Assembly: GCA_020226215.1 (NCBI GenBank)
Contig: CM035227.1
Span: 8,301,343 to 8,365,342 of the forward strand
DNA length: 64,000 nt
Reading direction: 5' to 3'
DNA from: Sindora glabra
Taxonomy: Eukaryota > Streptophyta > Magnoliopsida > Fabales > Fabaceae
Below the pieces are notes generated by a model. The model made no database searches, had not been told where the DNA came from, and was given only the letters and a program-made list of their open reading frames with translations. Shown here piece after piece: positions 35,109-46,448 of the stretch; positions within the stretch are counted from its first letter, which is position 1, and the number at the start of each line of letters is the position of its first letter. Made by a program: the position numbers and the translations under genes.

Positions 35109-35610
35109 TGTTGAAAGTAGAATTAAACAAAAAGAGTATTTCAAAAGGACTATTATTTTTATATAAATTTTATTAAATGGAAAAAGGTTACCTGGAAAGG
35201 TTAAAAATTTAATTTTGAATTTTAAATTATTTATGTTAGAGATTTTATAACAGTTATATTAATACAATTAATACAATTAATTTCTCATAAAAAATTTTTA
35301 CTTTCTAACAGCCACATAAATACTATTAATTACCCATAAATTGTTTTTACTCTCCAATGTTGAATTTTTTCTTTGCCTTTTTTAAATGGCCTAATGTGAA
35401 AAAGGAAAGAAATTATTATTATTATACTATTCTCGTTGCTGCTTGGGTTGACTAATTTTCCTTGTTGTTCTGTGCACCTGTTCTATTTTGGGAAGAATCT
35501 GTTCTATCCTAGGAGGATATTCGTGCAGGCAGAATAATTCTCAAGGACAGCGTTACTGACGTGACTCAGATTTTAAAATAAAACAAAGCTTGCCAATTGT
35601 TCCACCAACA
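35109..35610 (+). repeat. 3' LTR of nested copia element
   Basis: Starts TGTTGAAAG and ends CCACCAACA, followed by the target duplication AGTAT. Collinear with 30843-31372 over its whole length. Confidence 0.93.
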
Positions 35611-36039
35611 AGTATTAGGTGAAAAGAGTCTCTCAAAAAGTCATGACTCTTCAACTTTCTATATTAATAAATCCCATTTTATTATTTCAAATGATTTTTT
35701 AAGTAGTAAAATTACTCATTTCTTCTATGAGAAAAATATGAACAATACCCACTAACTTTAGTTAATAAGTATTAATTCACCTTAATATAGTAGTTGTACA
35801 ATTATGATAATAATAATTTAATAAATAAATGAGTAATTTAATATACTTAATAGATAGTGATTAATATAATTTAACCATATAATTAATAAATTTTAACTAT
35901 ATATTTAATAAAATTTAATCATATACTTAATAAGATTTAATCGAATATTTATAAGATTTAATCACAATTTTAATATGTAGTGGTTAATAGGATTTAATCC
36001 CAATTATGACAATCTTTTATGTGGTTATGAAGGCTACTA

Positions 36040-37200
36040 AACATTCTCCCACTTAGCTAAATAGTCATATGAGAACTTCTATGAATTTCAAATGATGGAC
36101 ATATTAAAGGTTAATTATACTTTGTAACTTTATTACCAATATGGATCATGATAATTTCATATCTATAAAAGATATAATTCCTTCTATATGTTGCAATGCA
36201 ATCTTTCATCTATAAAAGTTAAAATGAGAAAGGATGTGAATTTATCTATATCAATGAACCAATCTTTTATGTTCAACTCGAATTTTTCTATAACGTCCAT
36301 ATCTTTGTCTAACTTTAATATCAAAACACCTAATATTAATTTTTATTCCACATAATGTGCACTTGAATACAATACAATAAAAATAGAAAGAGCTTTTTAT
36401 AAAATTATACATTATTGGTCAATTTTATGGGCAATACATAATCAATATGAACCTTAGGCACTAATATTTTAATCATGGAATCTACCATTGTTAATTTTAT
36501 ACTAATATGCTTAATAAACATTTTCTTTTCTTTAACCCTTCATCAACAACAAGAGATTTTAATTCTATGTGCTTTGATTTACTTCGACAATTGTTGTTCT
36601 TAGAGAATAAAATAGCAATAAAATTGTCACAAAAGACTTTAATGGATTACTTCTCTCTAGGTAAATCCTTTACCAATTAGGTCTATCCTTATATTGGCCA
36701 ATATTTTATTTTGGAATCACTTTTCATTTTGAAAATCAATTTATATTAAATTAGAATGACTCCATTAGGTAATATGTTCCAAATTCTATTACGGTTCATG
36801 GAAGTCAATTCATCTTTCATAACTTCCATCTATTTCATTGACTTTTTATCTTTTATGGCTTGTAAAAAATATCATTAGATAATTTTCAATTTCATATTCC
36901 TTTAAGGACATAATGTCACATTCAAAATCATTGATTTTTAAGATTGCCCTCATGATTTTGAGTAGTCCATATTTTTCTAATCACATATACTTCAAGGAAC
37001 TTTATCGTACCAAATTCTATGCTTTTTTTTTAATGATTAGTACAATAAAATTTATAATCTTTGAGCCATTTTGAATAACCAATAAACTTGTTACATATCC
37101 AAATACACAAATCAAATCTAAACATCCTAATATAATTTCTAACTATTGCAATCACTAAGATTGAAATTATTCAATGTGAGAATGTTAGACATGTGTTTGT
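36040..37200 (-). pseudogene. older copia pol remnant, internally deleted
   Basis: On the minus strand from high to low coordinate: integrase tail NKFIGYSKW and DYKFYCTNH (about 37080-37030) and IKFLE; reverse transcriptase N-terminus ELTSMNRNRIWNILPNG (about 36810-36760) with decayed KGFTQRE-type sequence; then directly RNase H FCDNFIAILFSKNNN and SKHIELK (about 36650-36555). The reverse transcriptase core, including the YVDD box, is gone, joined from the KGFTQ region to the CDN motif. Gag, protease and most of integrase are also absent. These are copia-family signatures, heavily mutated. Confidence 0.75.
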
Positions 37201-38340
37201 TAAAAAAAAAAACTAAAGTTATAACTTACATAAAGTATGTCAAGCACTAGAAAACTTTATTTGACAATTTTAAAAATAATTTAACACATTATCATTCCTA
37301 TTGTTTAGGTTTGATATGATAAGTGATAATTTTAATATAAAAGTGATAACTTTTATTCACTTTATAAATTACAAGTGAGAATATTATTGTTTATTTTTAA
37401 AACCTTCTTCAATGTTATATATTTTGGATATATAACAACTTAAATTTTTTATAACATGACTATAAAAATAATTATACCTTTGGGTATGAAATTATTTTAA
37501 TCGTTACAATATTTGTTATTTGTATAATCAAATAATTTTATAATGTCATATATTTTAATCCATTTTGGTGAAAATTAAGCATTAGATATGACAAGCATTA
37601 AATTTAATTTAAAAGTGATAATATTTTTTCACTATTAGCACCATATATAATATTTTATGCCTTTGGATATAAAATAACTTAAAATTTTATAACATGATTA
37701 TAAAATGATTATATTTTTGGGTATGAAATTATTTTAATATTCATAATCTTTATTATTTAGGAAATCAAACAATTTTATACTATCATATGATTTGATTTAC
37801 TTTAGTGAAAATTAGACTAACCAATAAGTTCCAAAATATTGCACAAAGCTAAAAGTGAAAGTTCTATCTTTGACTTGCAACACTATTTAAATGAAATGCT
37901 AAATACTTTTGAGCATATATAACAACCAAAATTTATATAGCTATAAAAATAAAGATATTTTTAGGTGTAGAACTATTTCTATCATCACAATCTTTATAAT
38001 TTGTGCAATAAAAATTATAATATCATATAATTTAGATCATTTTGGTTAAAACCAAATCATTGAACAATATATTACCATCATATTATACAAATAAAATTTT
38101 ACACAAGAGTTTTATATTGTCATATAATTTAGATCATTTTGGTGAAATAAGATCAATTAATGGAATACATAATAGTACACAAATAAAATTAATTTGTGCA
38201 AAATAATTTTTATATTATTATATGATTTGAATCACTTTGGTGAAACCAAATTGACTAATAGTAATCATAATAATGCATAAATAAAATTTAAGGGAATAAT
38301 GGACTTGTTCTAATACTAAATGTTTAATTTTTTTTTTTGG
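37200..38340 (-). repeat. 5' leader of older copia element with tandem repeats
   Basis: A roughly 240-bp unit recurs about three times (blocks like ATAACATGACTATAAAAATA and then GGGTATGAAATTATTTTAAT, near 37450, 37690 and, weaker, 37940). After it comes a shorter unit, about 90-100 bp, with CACAAATAAAAT...ATCATTTTGGTGAAA (near 38090 and 38175, plus a partial one near 38275). On the minus strand this is the region between the 5' LTR and gag. Confidence 0.65.
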
Positions 38341-38344
38341 AAAT

Positions 38345-39030
38345 ATATATGTGGATCTTAGACATGTCATAATTCAGAAATACATAGTGGACGATTGTAA
38401 AAATCATGCAAAAATAGATTAAACAAATAATTCAATATCTTCTCATCTTTATAAACTATAATACGAATATACCTTATAACAAAAGAATTGAGATCTTGTG
38501 CAAAACTAGTAAGCACATAAAGAAGAACAAGATTAGAAAAAAAAAGTTAGCACATTGTCTCCTTTTTCCTTATTCTTCTTATTGCTTTTAATTTATCAAA
38601 GAGTTATACTTTTTTAACTTCCTCAATTAAATTAAGAAAATTTATTTTATTATTTTAAGTGATCTTTCAAATAGTAAAATTACTCATTTCTTAAATGAGA
38701 AAAATATAAAAAGTATTCACTAATTTTGATTAATGAATATTAATCCACCTTAATATAGGGTGTGCACAATTATGGTAGTGATTACTTAGTAAATAATTAG
38801 TAATTTAATATACTTAATAAGTTGTGATTAATAAGATTTAATCATATCCTTAATAGGATTTAACCGTATATTTAATAGGATTTAATTCATACTTAATAAG
38901 GTTTAATCTCATGCTTAATACAATAAGATTTATCCTCATACTTAATAGGATTTAACTACGTAATTAATATATAATGATTATAATAATTAATATGATTTAA
39001 ATCTAATTTTGTTATTCTTTTATATGTAAA
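38345..39030 (-). repeat. 5' LTR of older minus-strand copia element
   Basis: Collinear with the split left copy (30610-30842 plus 35611-36030). It holds an internal array of units like CTTAATAGGATTTAATC(A)TA (38830-39000), seven or more copies, also present in the other LTR (35860-36000). Ends are approximate. Confidence 0.7.
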
Positions 39031-41731
39031 AGTTATTTGTGAAGAAAAAAATTATATTCATGAGCTTTGCATTTTAAAATTAAAATAAAAATTCATTTTG
39101 TAAGAAAATATTTTGTTTGTATGTTTAGGAAAAAAATCAATCTAAATGTAAAATGATTGAAAGGCAAAATATTTATAAAATAAAAATAAAAAGTGAGAAG
39201 AAAAACTAAGTGTGAGTGAATTTTTATTAATTTATTAATTAACCTTACATATTAATTAGGATAACAAATATTTTTAAATTTTTATAATCTATTAATAGCT
39301 TTTATGTTTTAATTAAATAATTAATTTAAATAGAATATTTGTGCAACATGGCATTATATATTTAAAAAGGAAAGTCTTGTAGGGGTGTAAAATTAGTGGC
39401 CCATCACGAATATAGGCCGATACATGATGAACTAACTCGTATTACCTGTATTTAAAAATAAATTGAATTTTAAAGGTCTAAATTCATTAAAACATATATG
39501 GATTGATCTGTGGATTTTGACTGTGAGTTTGAAAATTTGGCAAATATGAATAAAATTGTAATGGACCGATCCATATTACCCATATAGAAAAAAGACTAAT
39601 TTTAAAGGTTCAAATTCATGAAAATCGACAATAAATACAAATTGACCCTTAAGTTATGACTCGTTTGATAATAGTATCTATATGTGACTAGGGATTATTG
39701 CAATGTAATATAAAATGAATAAGCAAGATGATAAACATAATAATATGTATAATTTTAAAATTAATTTATTGTTAGTGCAAATCAACTTTATACTATTATC
39801 CATTTATGTATTATTATATTAATAAAAATTGTTATAATTTTTTTTTATTATGATTAAGGATTTTTAATTACTATTAGTTTTCAAATGATGTATCTTCTTA
39901 TTTTATGATACTGTAAAACTTTTCAAAAATTCTATAAATAATGAAAAAAGAATTCAAACATTAAAATTTGAATCTTTTATATCTATTGGATTAAGCATTA
40001 TAAATTTATCATACTATCTTATATTTATTGACAACCTTTGATTTACATTCAAAACCAAGTTTGAATCTTATTTTCATCATATATAGTATTGCTAAAAACT
40101 TTTGACATTGATAACAGATCAAATTTAAACTATATATATAATATAAAAAACTATATAATATTTAGTTAAAAAAATTAAATTATAAAATATTGTAAAATAT
40201 TAAAAAAATTAGTTCAAAGCAACTAGCTTTTGACATTTGATTTTTTTATGAAAAATTATTACAATTATTTATGATAATTGTTATATGATATGTGATGCGT
40301 TCATATGAACATACTTTAAAGGATTATTTGCAATCCAATTATCACTAAACATTTAATTAATTAATTAATGAGATAAATATATAGTTAAATTCTAAATGAA
40401 TTAAATTCAAAATGAATTTATGATGATGGTTAATTATTTTTTATTTTTATTGAGCACATTATCTTTAAATTTGTTTAGAAAATAATTATTTCTTGAATAG
40501 AATAATCTAAGTTGTATCTTAGTTTTTGCATTTTTAAGTAGAGCAAAAACCAGATTAAGAATATAGAATTCTCATGTTATTTTAGGAGAACCATCTAAGC
40601 ACTCCAAAACCTTGAATAGTGTATCTCCAATAAAGGATTCTAATAGTTACTTTAAAATTATCAGGGGTTTACTCATGATTGCAAATCTGATGTAACTATG
40701 GAATTCATGATCTAAGGTTGATTTGAAGATAAAGGACGTGGTGAATTCATGTGTATGTGGATTGTGATTAAGGTAAGGTGATAAAGCTTTCACGATGAAA
40801 TCTAAAATATATGAGATAAATATTGAATTCCGAACAATTATTCTAAATGTATAAATAGTGGTATTAAAGCCATTTGGCTTAATTCCATTCTCACGTGATG
40901 CATATGATTTACATATTGTATATTTCTTTATTGATCTATGTGCATAAAATATTGAGACATAAACATACAAACATACACTTAATTTCTTCAATGTGTTTCT
41001 TCTATAAATGTTTAAATTTTTACAAATTGATTATTGCATGATTTAAAAAAAATCATTTTTTTATCTAAATATGATGGTTAGGAGAGTCCTTGCAACTTGT
41101 TACCTCCCTTTTGCTTATGGGTAGTGTTAATAAAAGTGATTAAAAAAGATAGTAAAAATAATAATAGTGGAAGGCTTTAGGAGCCTAGATTTCTATGCCA
41201 CCTAAATGGGTTTTGAGTTTCATATTTCAATTAGTGGAGTAATATTTGATGAATTCTGTCTTGTAATTTTTTTAATTTTTATTTATTTTATATAAAATTA
41301 AATCTTTATATATTTGAAAATTTAGAAAATGTTTGACTGGTTTTGGAGTGAGGATATTTTTGCCAATTCCATTGAACCCCTTTAATCTCGAATTCTTTTT
41401 ACTGCATAATTATGTATTATAGCTATAATCACCATTAGATCGTTAATGTTGGTTACGCTTAAAACCTCAAGGATAGTCTGGTTTAGAAAAGAAAATGATT
41501 GGTTTGAGTTTTAACTTTGGTTTCTTCTCCTTTATCGTTATCAAATCCTCCAACAATAATCTTTGCAAAAGTAATCACCTCCTTGATCTTCCATTTAGCT
41601 TTATCATCTAGTTAGATTTGAAGGGAATGTGATTGTGATTGTTCTCTCTCATCCTTGTTATTATAGGGCTTATATCCTATAATTGGTTATTATAGTTTTT
41701 ATATTATTGAAGATACCCTCTTCGAATTAAC
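39031..41731. other. AT-rich spacer, no gene recognised
   Basis: Holds the phrase TAGGGGTGTAAAATTAGTGG at 39394, which resembles a hAT-type end, but no matching second end was found. The 114-residue minus-strand ORF 40647-40991 has no family signal and sits in AT-rich DNA. A TATA-like TATAAATAGTGG occurs on the plus strand near 40850. None of these is strong enough to call a gene. Confidence 0.45.
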
Positions 41732-42064
41732 TGTTTTAAAACTAGAGAACATAGAAAACATAAAGAAAAAACTAGAGTAAAAAACACAGGGGAGTAAGGG
41801 TAGCAGCAAAAGCCTATATTTCATTTATATTTCTACCTTATATTATACAGAAAAACTGGTATAATAATAGACATTAACCCATACTTGAACCCATACTTAG
41901 GCATAGTTATTTGAATAACTTTTTCACCTAAATTGTACTATAACAAAACCATAGTATTCAACCATATTAAAAAAATACATCCAACAACTAAAACTAAACT
42001 TAATTAACTTAACAAAATATATGAACTGATTTGAATATCAAAGGAAAATCTTAAAAGTCTAACA
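41732..42064 (-). repeat. 3' LTR of minus-strand copia element
   Basis: Plus-strand start TGTTTTAAAACTAG and end AAAAGTCTAACA. Preceded by TTAAC. Same length as its partner. Confidence 0.93.
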
Positions 42065-42074
42065 CTCCTTCTTG

Positions 42075-42570
42075 AGATTTTTTTTTGAAACTCCAAGCTT
42101 TGTTCTTAGAAATTCAAATTGTGCTTTAGTAGGAACCTTAGTTATTATATTTACAATTTGATTTTTAGAACAACAATGCATTAACTTAATGTTTTCATTT
42201 TTTAGCCTCACAAATTGCATAAAACTTCATACTTATGTGCTTGGTTCTTCCATGTTGCACTGGATTCTTTATAATAGCAATGGCTGACTTGTTATTAACA
42301 TAAATGACAATAAGTTTTTCTTACAAATACCTTAAATTTGCTTAAGCCAAATGGTTTGATTTGTAACACCAACAATAGAAATATACTTTGCTTTAACAGA
42401 AGACTGGGCAACCACTTTCTACTTCTTTAAGTTCCAAGAAAAAATACCACTCCTAAAGAAGAAATAATAACTAGAAGTACTTTTAGAGTCATTAACACTT
42501 CCAACTTAATTACTATCTGCATAGCCTTCTAATTCATTACTTTTAACCTTTAAATATCATAAACTATACT
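42075..42570 (-). pseudogene. copia RNase H remnant
   Basis: The minus strand reads NNKSAIAIIKNPVQHGRTKH and ISMKF (about 42300-42215) and then a decayed ADIFTKP-like stretch (NIITKVPTKAQFEFLR, about 42150-42095). The conserved CDN is VNN here. Stops occur upstream. Confidence 0.8.
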
Positions 42571-43500
42571 CACATGTTCCCCTAATGTATCTAAGAACTC
42601 TTTTGGTAACACCAAGATGAGTTTAACTTAAAAAATGCATGAACTGTGAAAGTAGACTTGCTATAAGCATTAAATCAGGTCTAATGGCTGATAAGTGTAA
42701 CAAACTCCTAATCATACTTCTATAAATAAAAGCATTAGCTCTAATCTCACCATTATCTTTGGAAAATTTTTGGTTCACTACCAATGGAGTAGAGGCTTGT
42801 TTTGATATCTCCATTTGAAACTTCTTTAAAATCTCTTTGGCATATTTTTCTTAGGAAATGAAGATAACTTTAGAGAATTGGTAAATCTCCATTCCAAGAA
42901 AATACTTTATCTCTCATAAATCTAACATTTCAAATTCTTTTTCCATGTTTAAGTTGAATTACTTGGCAAGTTTGGCATCTCCTCTTGTAACCAAGATATT
43001 ATCCATATATAGTGAAACAAAAATTTTCGTTTAAGCTTTAGAATTCTTCACATAGAAGGTAGCTTCATTTTCATTCTTAACAGAGCCTTGATGCAGCAAG
43101 TATGCATCAATTCTGCTATACTAGGCCCTTAGTGCTTGTTTTAGGCTATAAAAAGCTTTATAGATCTTATAAAATTTGTCTTCACTTTCTAGAACATAAA
43201 ACCCTTCAAGTTGTTTAACAAATATTTCTTTTTCTAGTAACTCATTTAGAAGGGTTGACATCACATCTTAATGATAAATTTTCTAGCTTAACTTAGCTCT
43301 AAGAGAAACAAGGAGTCTTATAATGTCATGTTTTGTAATTGGAGCAAATATATCAGAGAAATCTATGTCTTATTTTTGTAAATAACCTTTAACCATCGAT
43401 CTAGCTTTAAGTTTATTGATAGAACAATCTGGATTTAGTTTGGTTATATAAACCCACTTGACACTAAGAATTTTATGGCTTTGAGGCTTATCCATAAGTT
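42570..43500 (-). pseudogene. copia reverse transcriptase remnant
   Basis: Includes LYMDNILVTRGDAKL (about 43010-42965), the YVDD catalytic box decayed to YMDN, and the ORF 42623-42814 with TPLVVNQKFSKDNGE, YRSMIRSLLHLSAIRPDLM, the end of the domain. Several stops between. An Asp-to-Asn change in the catalytic pair would abolish activity. Confidence 0.85.
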
Positions 43501-43859
43501 TTTAAGTGTCATTCTTTTCTATCATAGCTAACTCCTCTTTCATTGCAGCTAACTAGTCCTCTTATCTTATTGCTTTTGCAAAATTAGTAGGTTCAAAAGA
43601 GGCTATGTCGCATTTATCATAAACTTCAGCAAGAGGTTTGGTTCCTTTTTTTGGGAAGTCATTATAATTAGTGGAATTTTCTTTGATTTCAGCTTAATCA
43701 TAAGCTAAGTCATAACAAGAAATTAAATTTTTAAAATTTTTAACTTAATTTCTTTCCTAATTTCATTTGGTTGCTTCATTAAATTTTATATTTCTACTTA
43801 TAACAATAGATTTTGACTTCAAACTATAAATTCTATAGTCTTTTACACTATTAAATTAA

Positions 43860-44600
43860 CCTAAGAAAATACCTTTATTAGATTTCTAATCTAATTTTCC
43901 CTTTTTTTGGTTTGAAATGAGAGTATAGCATAAGCTACCAAATATTCGAAGATGATTCACTAAAGGTTTAACTCTAAACTAGACCTTAGAAGGAGTTTTT
44001 CCTTTTAAAGCTTTAGTTAGTAGCAAATTCAATAAGTAGATAGTAGTGTTTACTGCTTTAGCCCAGAATTGTTTAGGAATGCCTTTTTCAAATAGTAAGC
44101 ATCTAGCCATTTCCATCATAGATTTATTTTTCTTTTCACTCACTCTACTTTGTTGAGGAGTATCAGGAATAGTCAATTGATGTTGTATGCCTTACTTTTC
44201 TAAGAAGTAGTTGAATTCCTTTGAAATATATTCAATCCCATTGTCAGATCTTAAAATCTTAATATGATAACCATATTGCTTCTAAGCTCCAGCTTTGAAT
44301 TTTTGAAATTTAATTAGCACTTCAAATTTATGCTTCAAGAACCTTACCCAATACATTCTAGAAAAATCATCAATAGATAATAAGAAGAATCTACTACCAC
44401 TCAAAGAAAGTGTACTCATTGGCCCACAAATATTAGAATGTATGAGTTGAAGTTTTTCTAAAGCTCTCCATGCACTTTTTCCAAATAGTAGTTTTGTTTA
44501 CTTCCTTATTTGACACACTTCACACATATTAACATTTTTTTTACAACCAACATATCATTAACTAATTCCTTCTCACATAAGTGTTTTAGATTAGAAAGAT
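43860..44600 (-). pseudogene. copia integrase remnant
   Basis: The ORF 43979-44176 carries TPQQSRVSEKKNKSMMEMAR and FWAKAVNTTIYLLNLLLTKAL, the end of the integrase core, where the family has TPQQNGVxERKNRT. Glu of the catalytic triad is kept in SEKKN. Upstream pieces are broken by stops. Confidence 0.85.
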
Positions 44601-44670
44601 GAGCATAACCAAGTCTTTTATGTCATAAGATAGATTCAATAATAATGTTTGGGTAAGCATGCATATCAGT

Positions 44671-44877
44671 TTATTTCCAATTTATTAGAAAGCTTCTATT
44701 TTTCATTTTAACAATCATCAATTCATTCCCAAAAGGATCAAATATTATGCATGTGTTATTTTGAAAGTGTAGAACACAATTCTTTTCAAGCATTTGAGGA
44801 ACACTCAGCAAGTTTTGATTAATACTTAGTATGTAGAGTACATCTGGAATAAACTTGGTACCTAAAGATATTTCCAC
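44671..44877 (-). pseudogene. copia gag-pre-integrase / protease-end segment
   Basis: Open frame of 68 residues: MEISLGTKFIPDVLYILSIN, then QNLLSVPQML. This is the stretch after the protease (LxDVLYVPxLxxNLLSVxQL in the family) that leads into the gag-pre-integrase domain. Confidence 0.85.
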
Positions 44878-45104
44878 GATTACTACACCTTTCCTGTTGA
44901 TGTCTAGATATTCTCCATTTCCAATCCTGACTTTAGAGCAATATGATAGATCAAGATTTTTTAGAATGGCTGAATAAAAAAAATATAATTTATGCAGCCA
45001 CTATTCACCAATGAGGTTCCTTTATTATTATTTATAGCATAGCACGTTGCTACAAATAACTTTTCTTCAACTTCTTTTTTATTATTGCAACATAAACTTG
45101 CTGC

Positions 45105-46011
45105 CCTTGTTAGTTTTTTTTACTCTTGCAAACCTTTTAAACATGCCAAGCTAATTACAGCTTCTACACTTCACATTTGGCCCCTGCTAATAGAAAATTT
45201 CTATATAGTTTCTTTTCTTACAATTGCATAAGGGATATCCACCCTTTTTGCCTCCACCTTTACTGTTTTCACCATCTTTCTTCTCTTTTCTTTTTTATCT
45301 CCATATTGCTTCTTCCCTTCATTGTTTGGCTTTTTTTCTTGTGCCTTGACACAAAAAACTTCCTTAGCTACTATATTTTACATTCTTATTGCTCTTCTTT
45401 GCTTTTGAGCTTGATGAGCATTCATAAGTTCTATCAAAGTCAGCTTAAATAAGTCTATGGAGTATTCAAGAGAAGAGATCTTAGCTTTAAACTTCTCAGG
45501 AACATTAACTAGTATCTTTTCAACCAATCTCCTCTCTGGCAACTCCTAAGTAAGCATCTTAATATGATTTATAACTCTCATTAGCTTGTTAATATATTCT
45601 TTAACGATTTTAGAATCTTTCATCTTTAAGACTTCAAACTCCTTCCTTAGATTTAACACTTGCATTTGCTTGGTTCTCTCATTTCCTAGAAAATTTTCCT
45701 TCAAGATGTCCGAAGCTTTTTTTAGAGATTCATAGTTCATGACTTTTGTATAAATTTCATCTTAAACATAAGATTGAATTGTAAATAAGGCTAGAGATTC
45801 ACAGTTTATACTTCTTTTCATTTTTTTCATTATGATATTTAATTTGAGATAGAGTAAGATTTGCTAGTAAAGGATTTGGTTGCCTGCCAATTTCCACCAT
45901 TTCCCAAAAATCATATGCTATTAAATAGTTCTTCACTTTTCCAGCCTAAATCATATAGTTCTTGCTCATGAACTTTGGAGGTGTAGGAGGAGAGTAGTTA
46001 TTAGAAGCCAT
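45105..46011 (-). pseudogene. copia gag with zinc knuckles
   Basis: Starts at ATG 46011 (MASNNYSPPTPPKFMSKNY). ORF 45546-45740 (MNYESLKKASDILKENFLGN and on) matches the UBN2 gag core. Near 45125-45260 a decayed tandem knuckle reads CRSCN, stop, LG, following a PLCNCKK piece. Stops occur at 45995 to 45940 and later. The plus-strand ORF 45177-45452 is a shadow. Confidence 0.82.
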
Positions 46012-46097
46012 GAATAAACACTTTATTTTTCAAGGTTTTATGGAGGGGAAGCCTTACTGATTTTTTCTCAAATACACAGCCTTTCAAGACCACTTAT

Positions 46098-46110
46098 GTT
46101 CTTGATACCA
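46098..46110 (-). other. primer binding site of copia element
   Basis: The minus strand reads TGGTATCAAGAAC immediately next to the 5' LTR. Plant copia elements typically use TGGTATCAGAGC, complementary to the 3' end of initiator tRNA-Met. Two differences are visible. Confidence 0.8.
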
Positions 46111-46443
46111 TGTTATAAAACTAAAAAATATAGAAAACATAAAGAAAAAATCAGAGTAAGAAACATAGGGGAGGAAAAGTAGCAGCAATCCCATAGTTCA
46201 TTCATATTTTTGCCTTATATGTATATAGAAAAATTGGTACAATAACAGATATCAGCCTATACTTGAACCCATAATTAAGCATAACTATTTGAATAATTTT
46301 TTCACCTAAATTGTACTACAATAGAACTATAAGATTCAACCATATTAAAAAAATATATTTAGCAACCAAAATTAAATTTGATTAGCTTAACAAAACATAT
46401 AAAATGATTTGAATATTAAAGAAAAATCTCAAAAGTATAACAT
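46111..46443 (-). repeat. 5' LTR of minus-strand copia element
   Basis: Plus-strand start TGTTATAAAACTAA, end AAAAGTATAACA, followed by TTAAC. Collinear with 41732-42064 without a net length change. Confidence 0.93.
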
Positions 46444-46448
46444 TAACT

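Larger units (their letters stand above)
30843..35610 (+). mobile_element. Ty1/copia LTR retrotransposon (nested, internally deleted)
   Basis: LTRs at 30843-31372 and 35109-35610 both start TGTTG and end CAACA. The 5-bp target duplication AGTAT is perfect on both sides (30838-30842 and 35611-35615). Internal order on the plus strand is gag, CCHC knuckle, integrase part, reverse transcriptase, RNase H, which defines Ty1/copia. The LTRs differ by many substitutions, mostly C/T and G/A, and by small indels, so the insertion is not recent. No tRNA-Met primer site is visible just inside the 5' LTR, and the gag ATG lies only 13 bases inside it. That suggests the leader was lost. Many in-frame stops and a large gag-pol deletion show that it cannot move by itself. 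Confidence 0.95.
30610..36030 (-). repeat. LTR of older minus-strand copia element, split by nested insertion
   Basis: Two segments, 30610-30842 and 35611-36030, are collinear with 38345-39030. Shared blocks include ATCTTAGGCATGT/ATCTTAGACATGT, AAAAGAATTGAG(G/A)T then TTGTGCAAAACT, AGTAAAATTACTCATTTCTT, and a late array of TTAATAxGATTTAATC repeats. The 4.77-kb copia element 30843-35610 interrupts the left copy. Read on the minus strand this is the 3' LTR of the older element. Outer ends are approximate. Confidence 0.75.
41732..46443 (-). mobile_element. Ty1/copia LTR retrotransposon, full-length but mutated
   Basis: Two 333-bp LTRs (41732-42064 and 46111-46443) start TGTT and end AACA. The 5-bp target duplication TTAAC is exact on both sides (41727-41731 and 46444-46448). 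On the minus strand the order is gag, zinc knuckles, gag-pre-integrase, integrase, reverse transcriptase, RNase H. The primer site TGGTATCAAGAAC abuts the 5' LTR and is close to the tRNA-iMet pattern. A purine tract AAGAAGGAG precedes the 3' LTR. LTRs have diverged by many transitions and the polyprotein has numerous stops, so the copy is inactive. Its LTRs and gag differ from those of the element at 30843, so it belongs to another copia lineage. Confidence 0.95.

Noticed and set aside
39394..39660. hAT-like end TAGGGGTGTAAAATTAG
   Set aside because: No matching inverted end or 8-bp duplication could be found nearby.
40647..40991. 114-residue minus-strand ORF, the longest in its region
   Set aside because: AT-rich codons, no motif, no neighbouring exon and no homologous family recognised.
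45177..45452. 91-residue plus-strand ORF
   Set aside because: Shadow of the copia gag zinc-knuckle region encoded on the minus strand.
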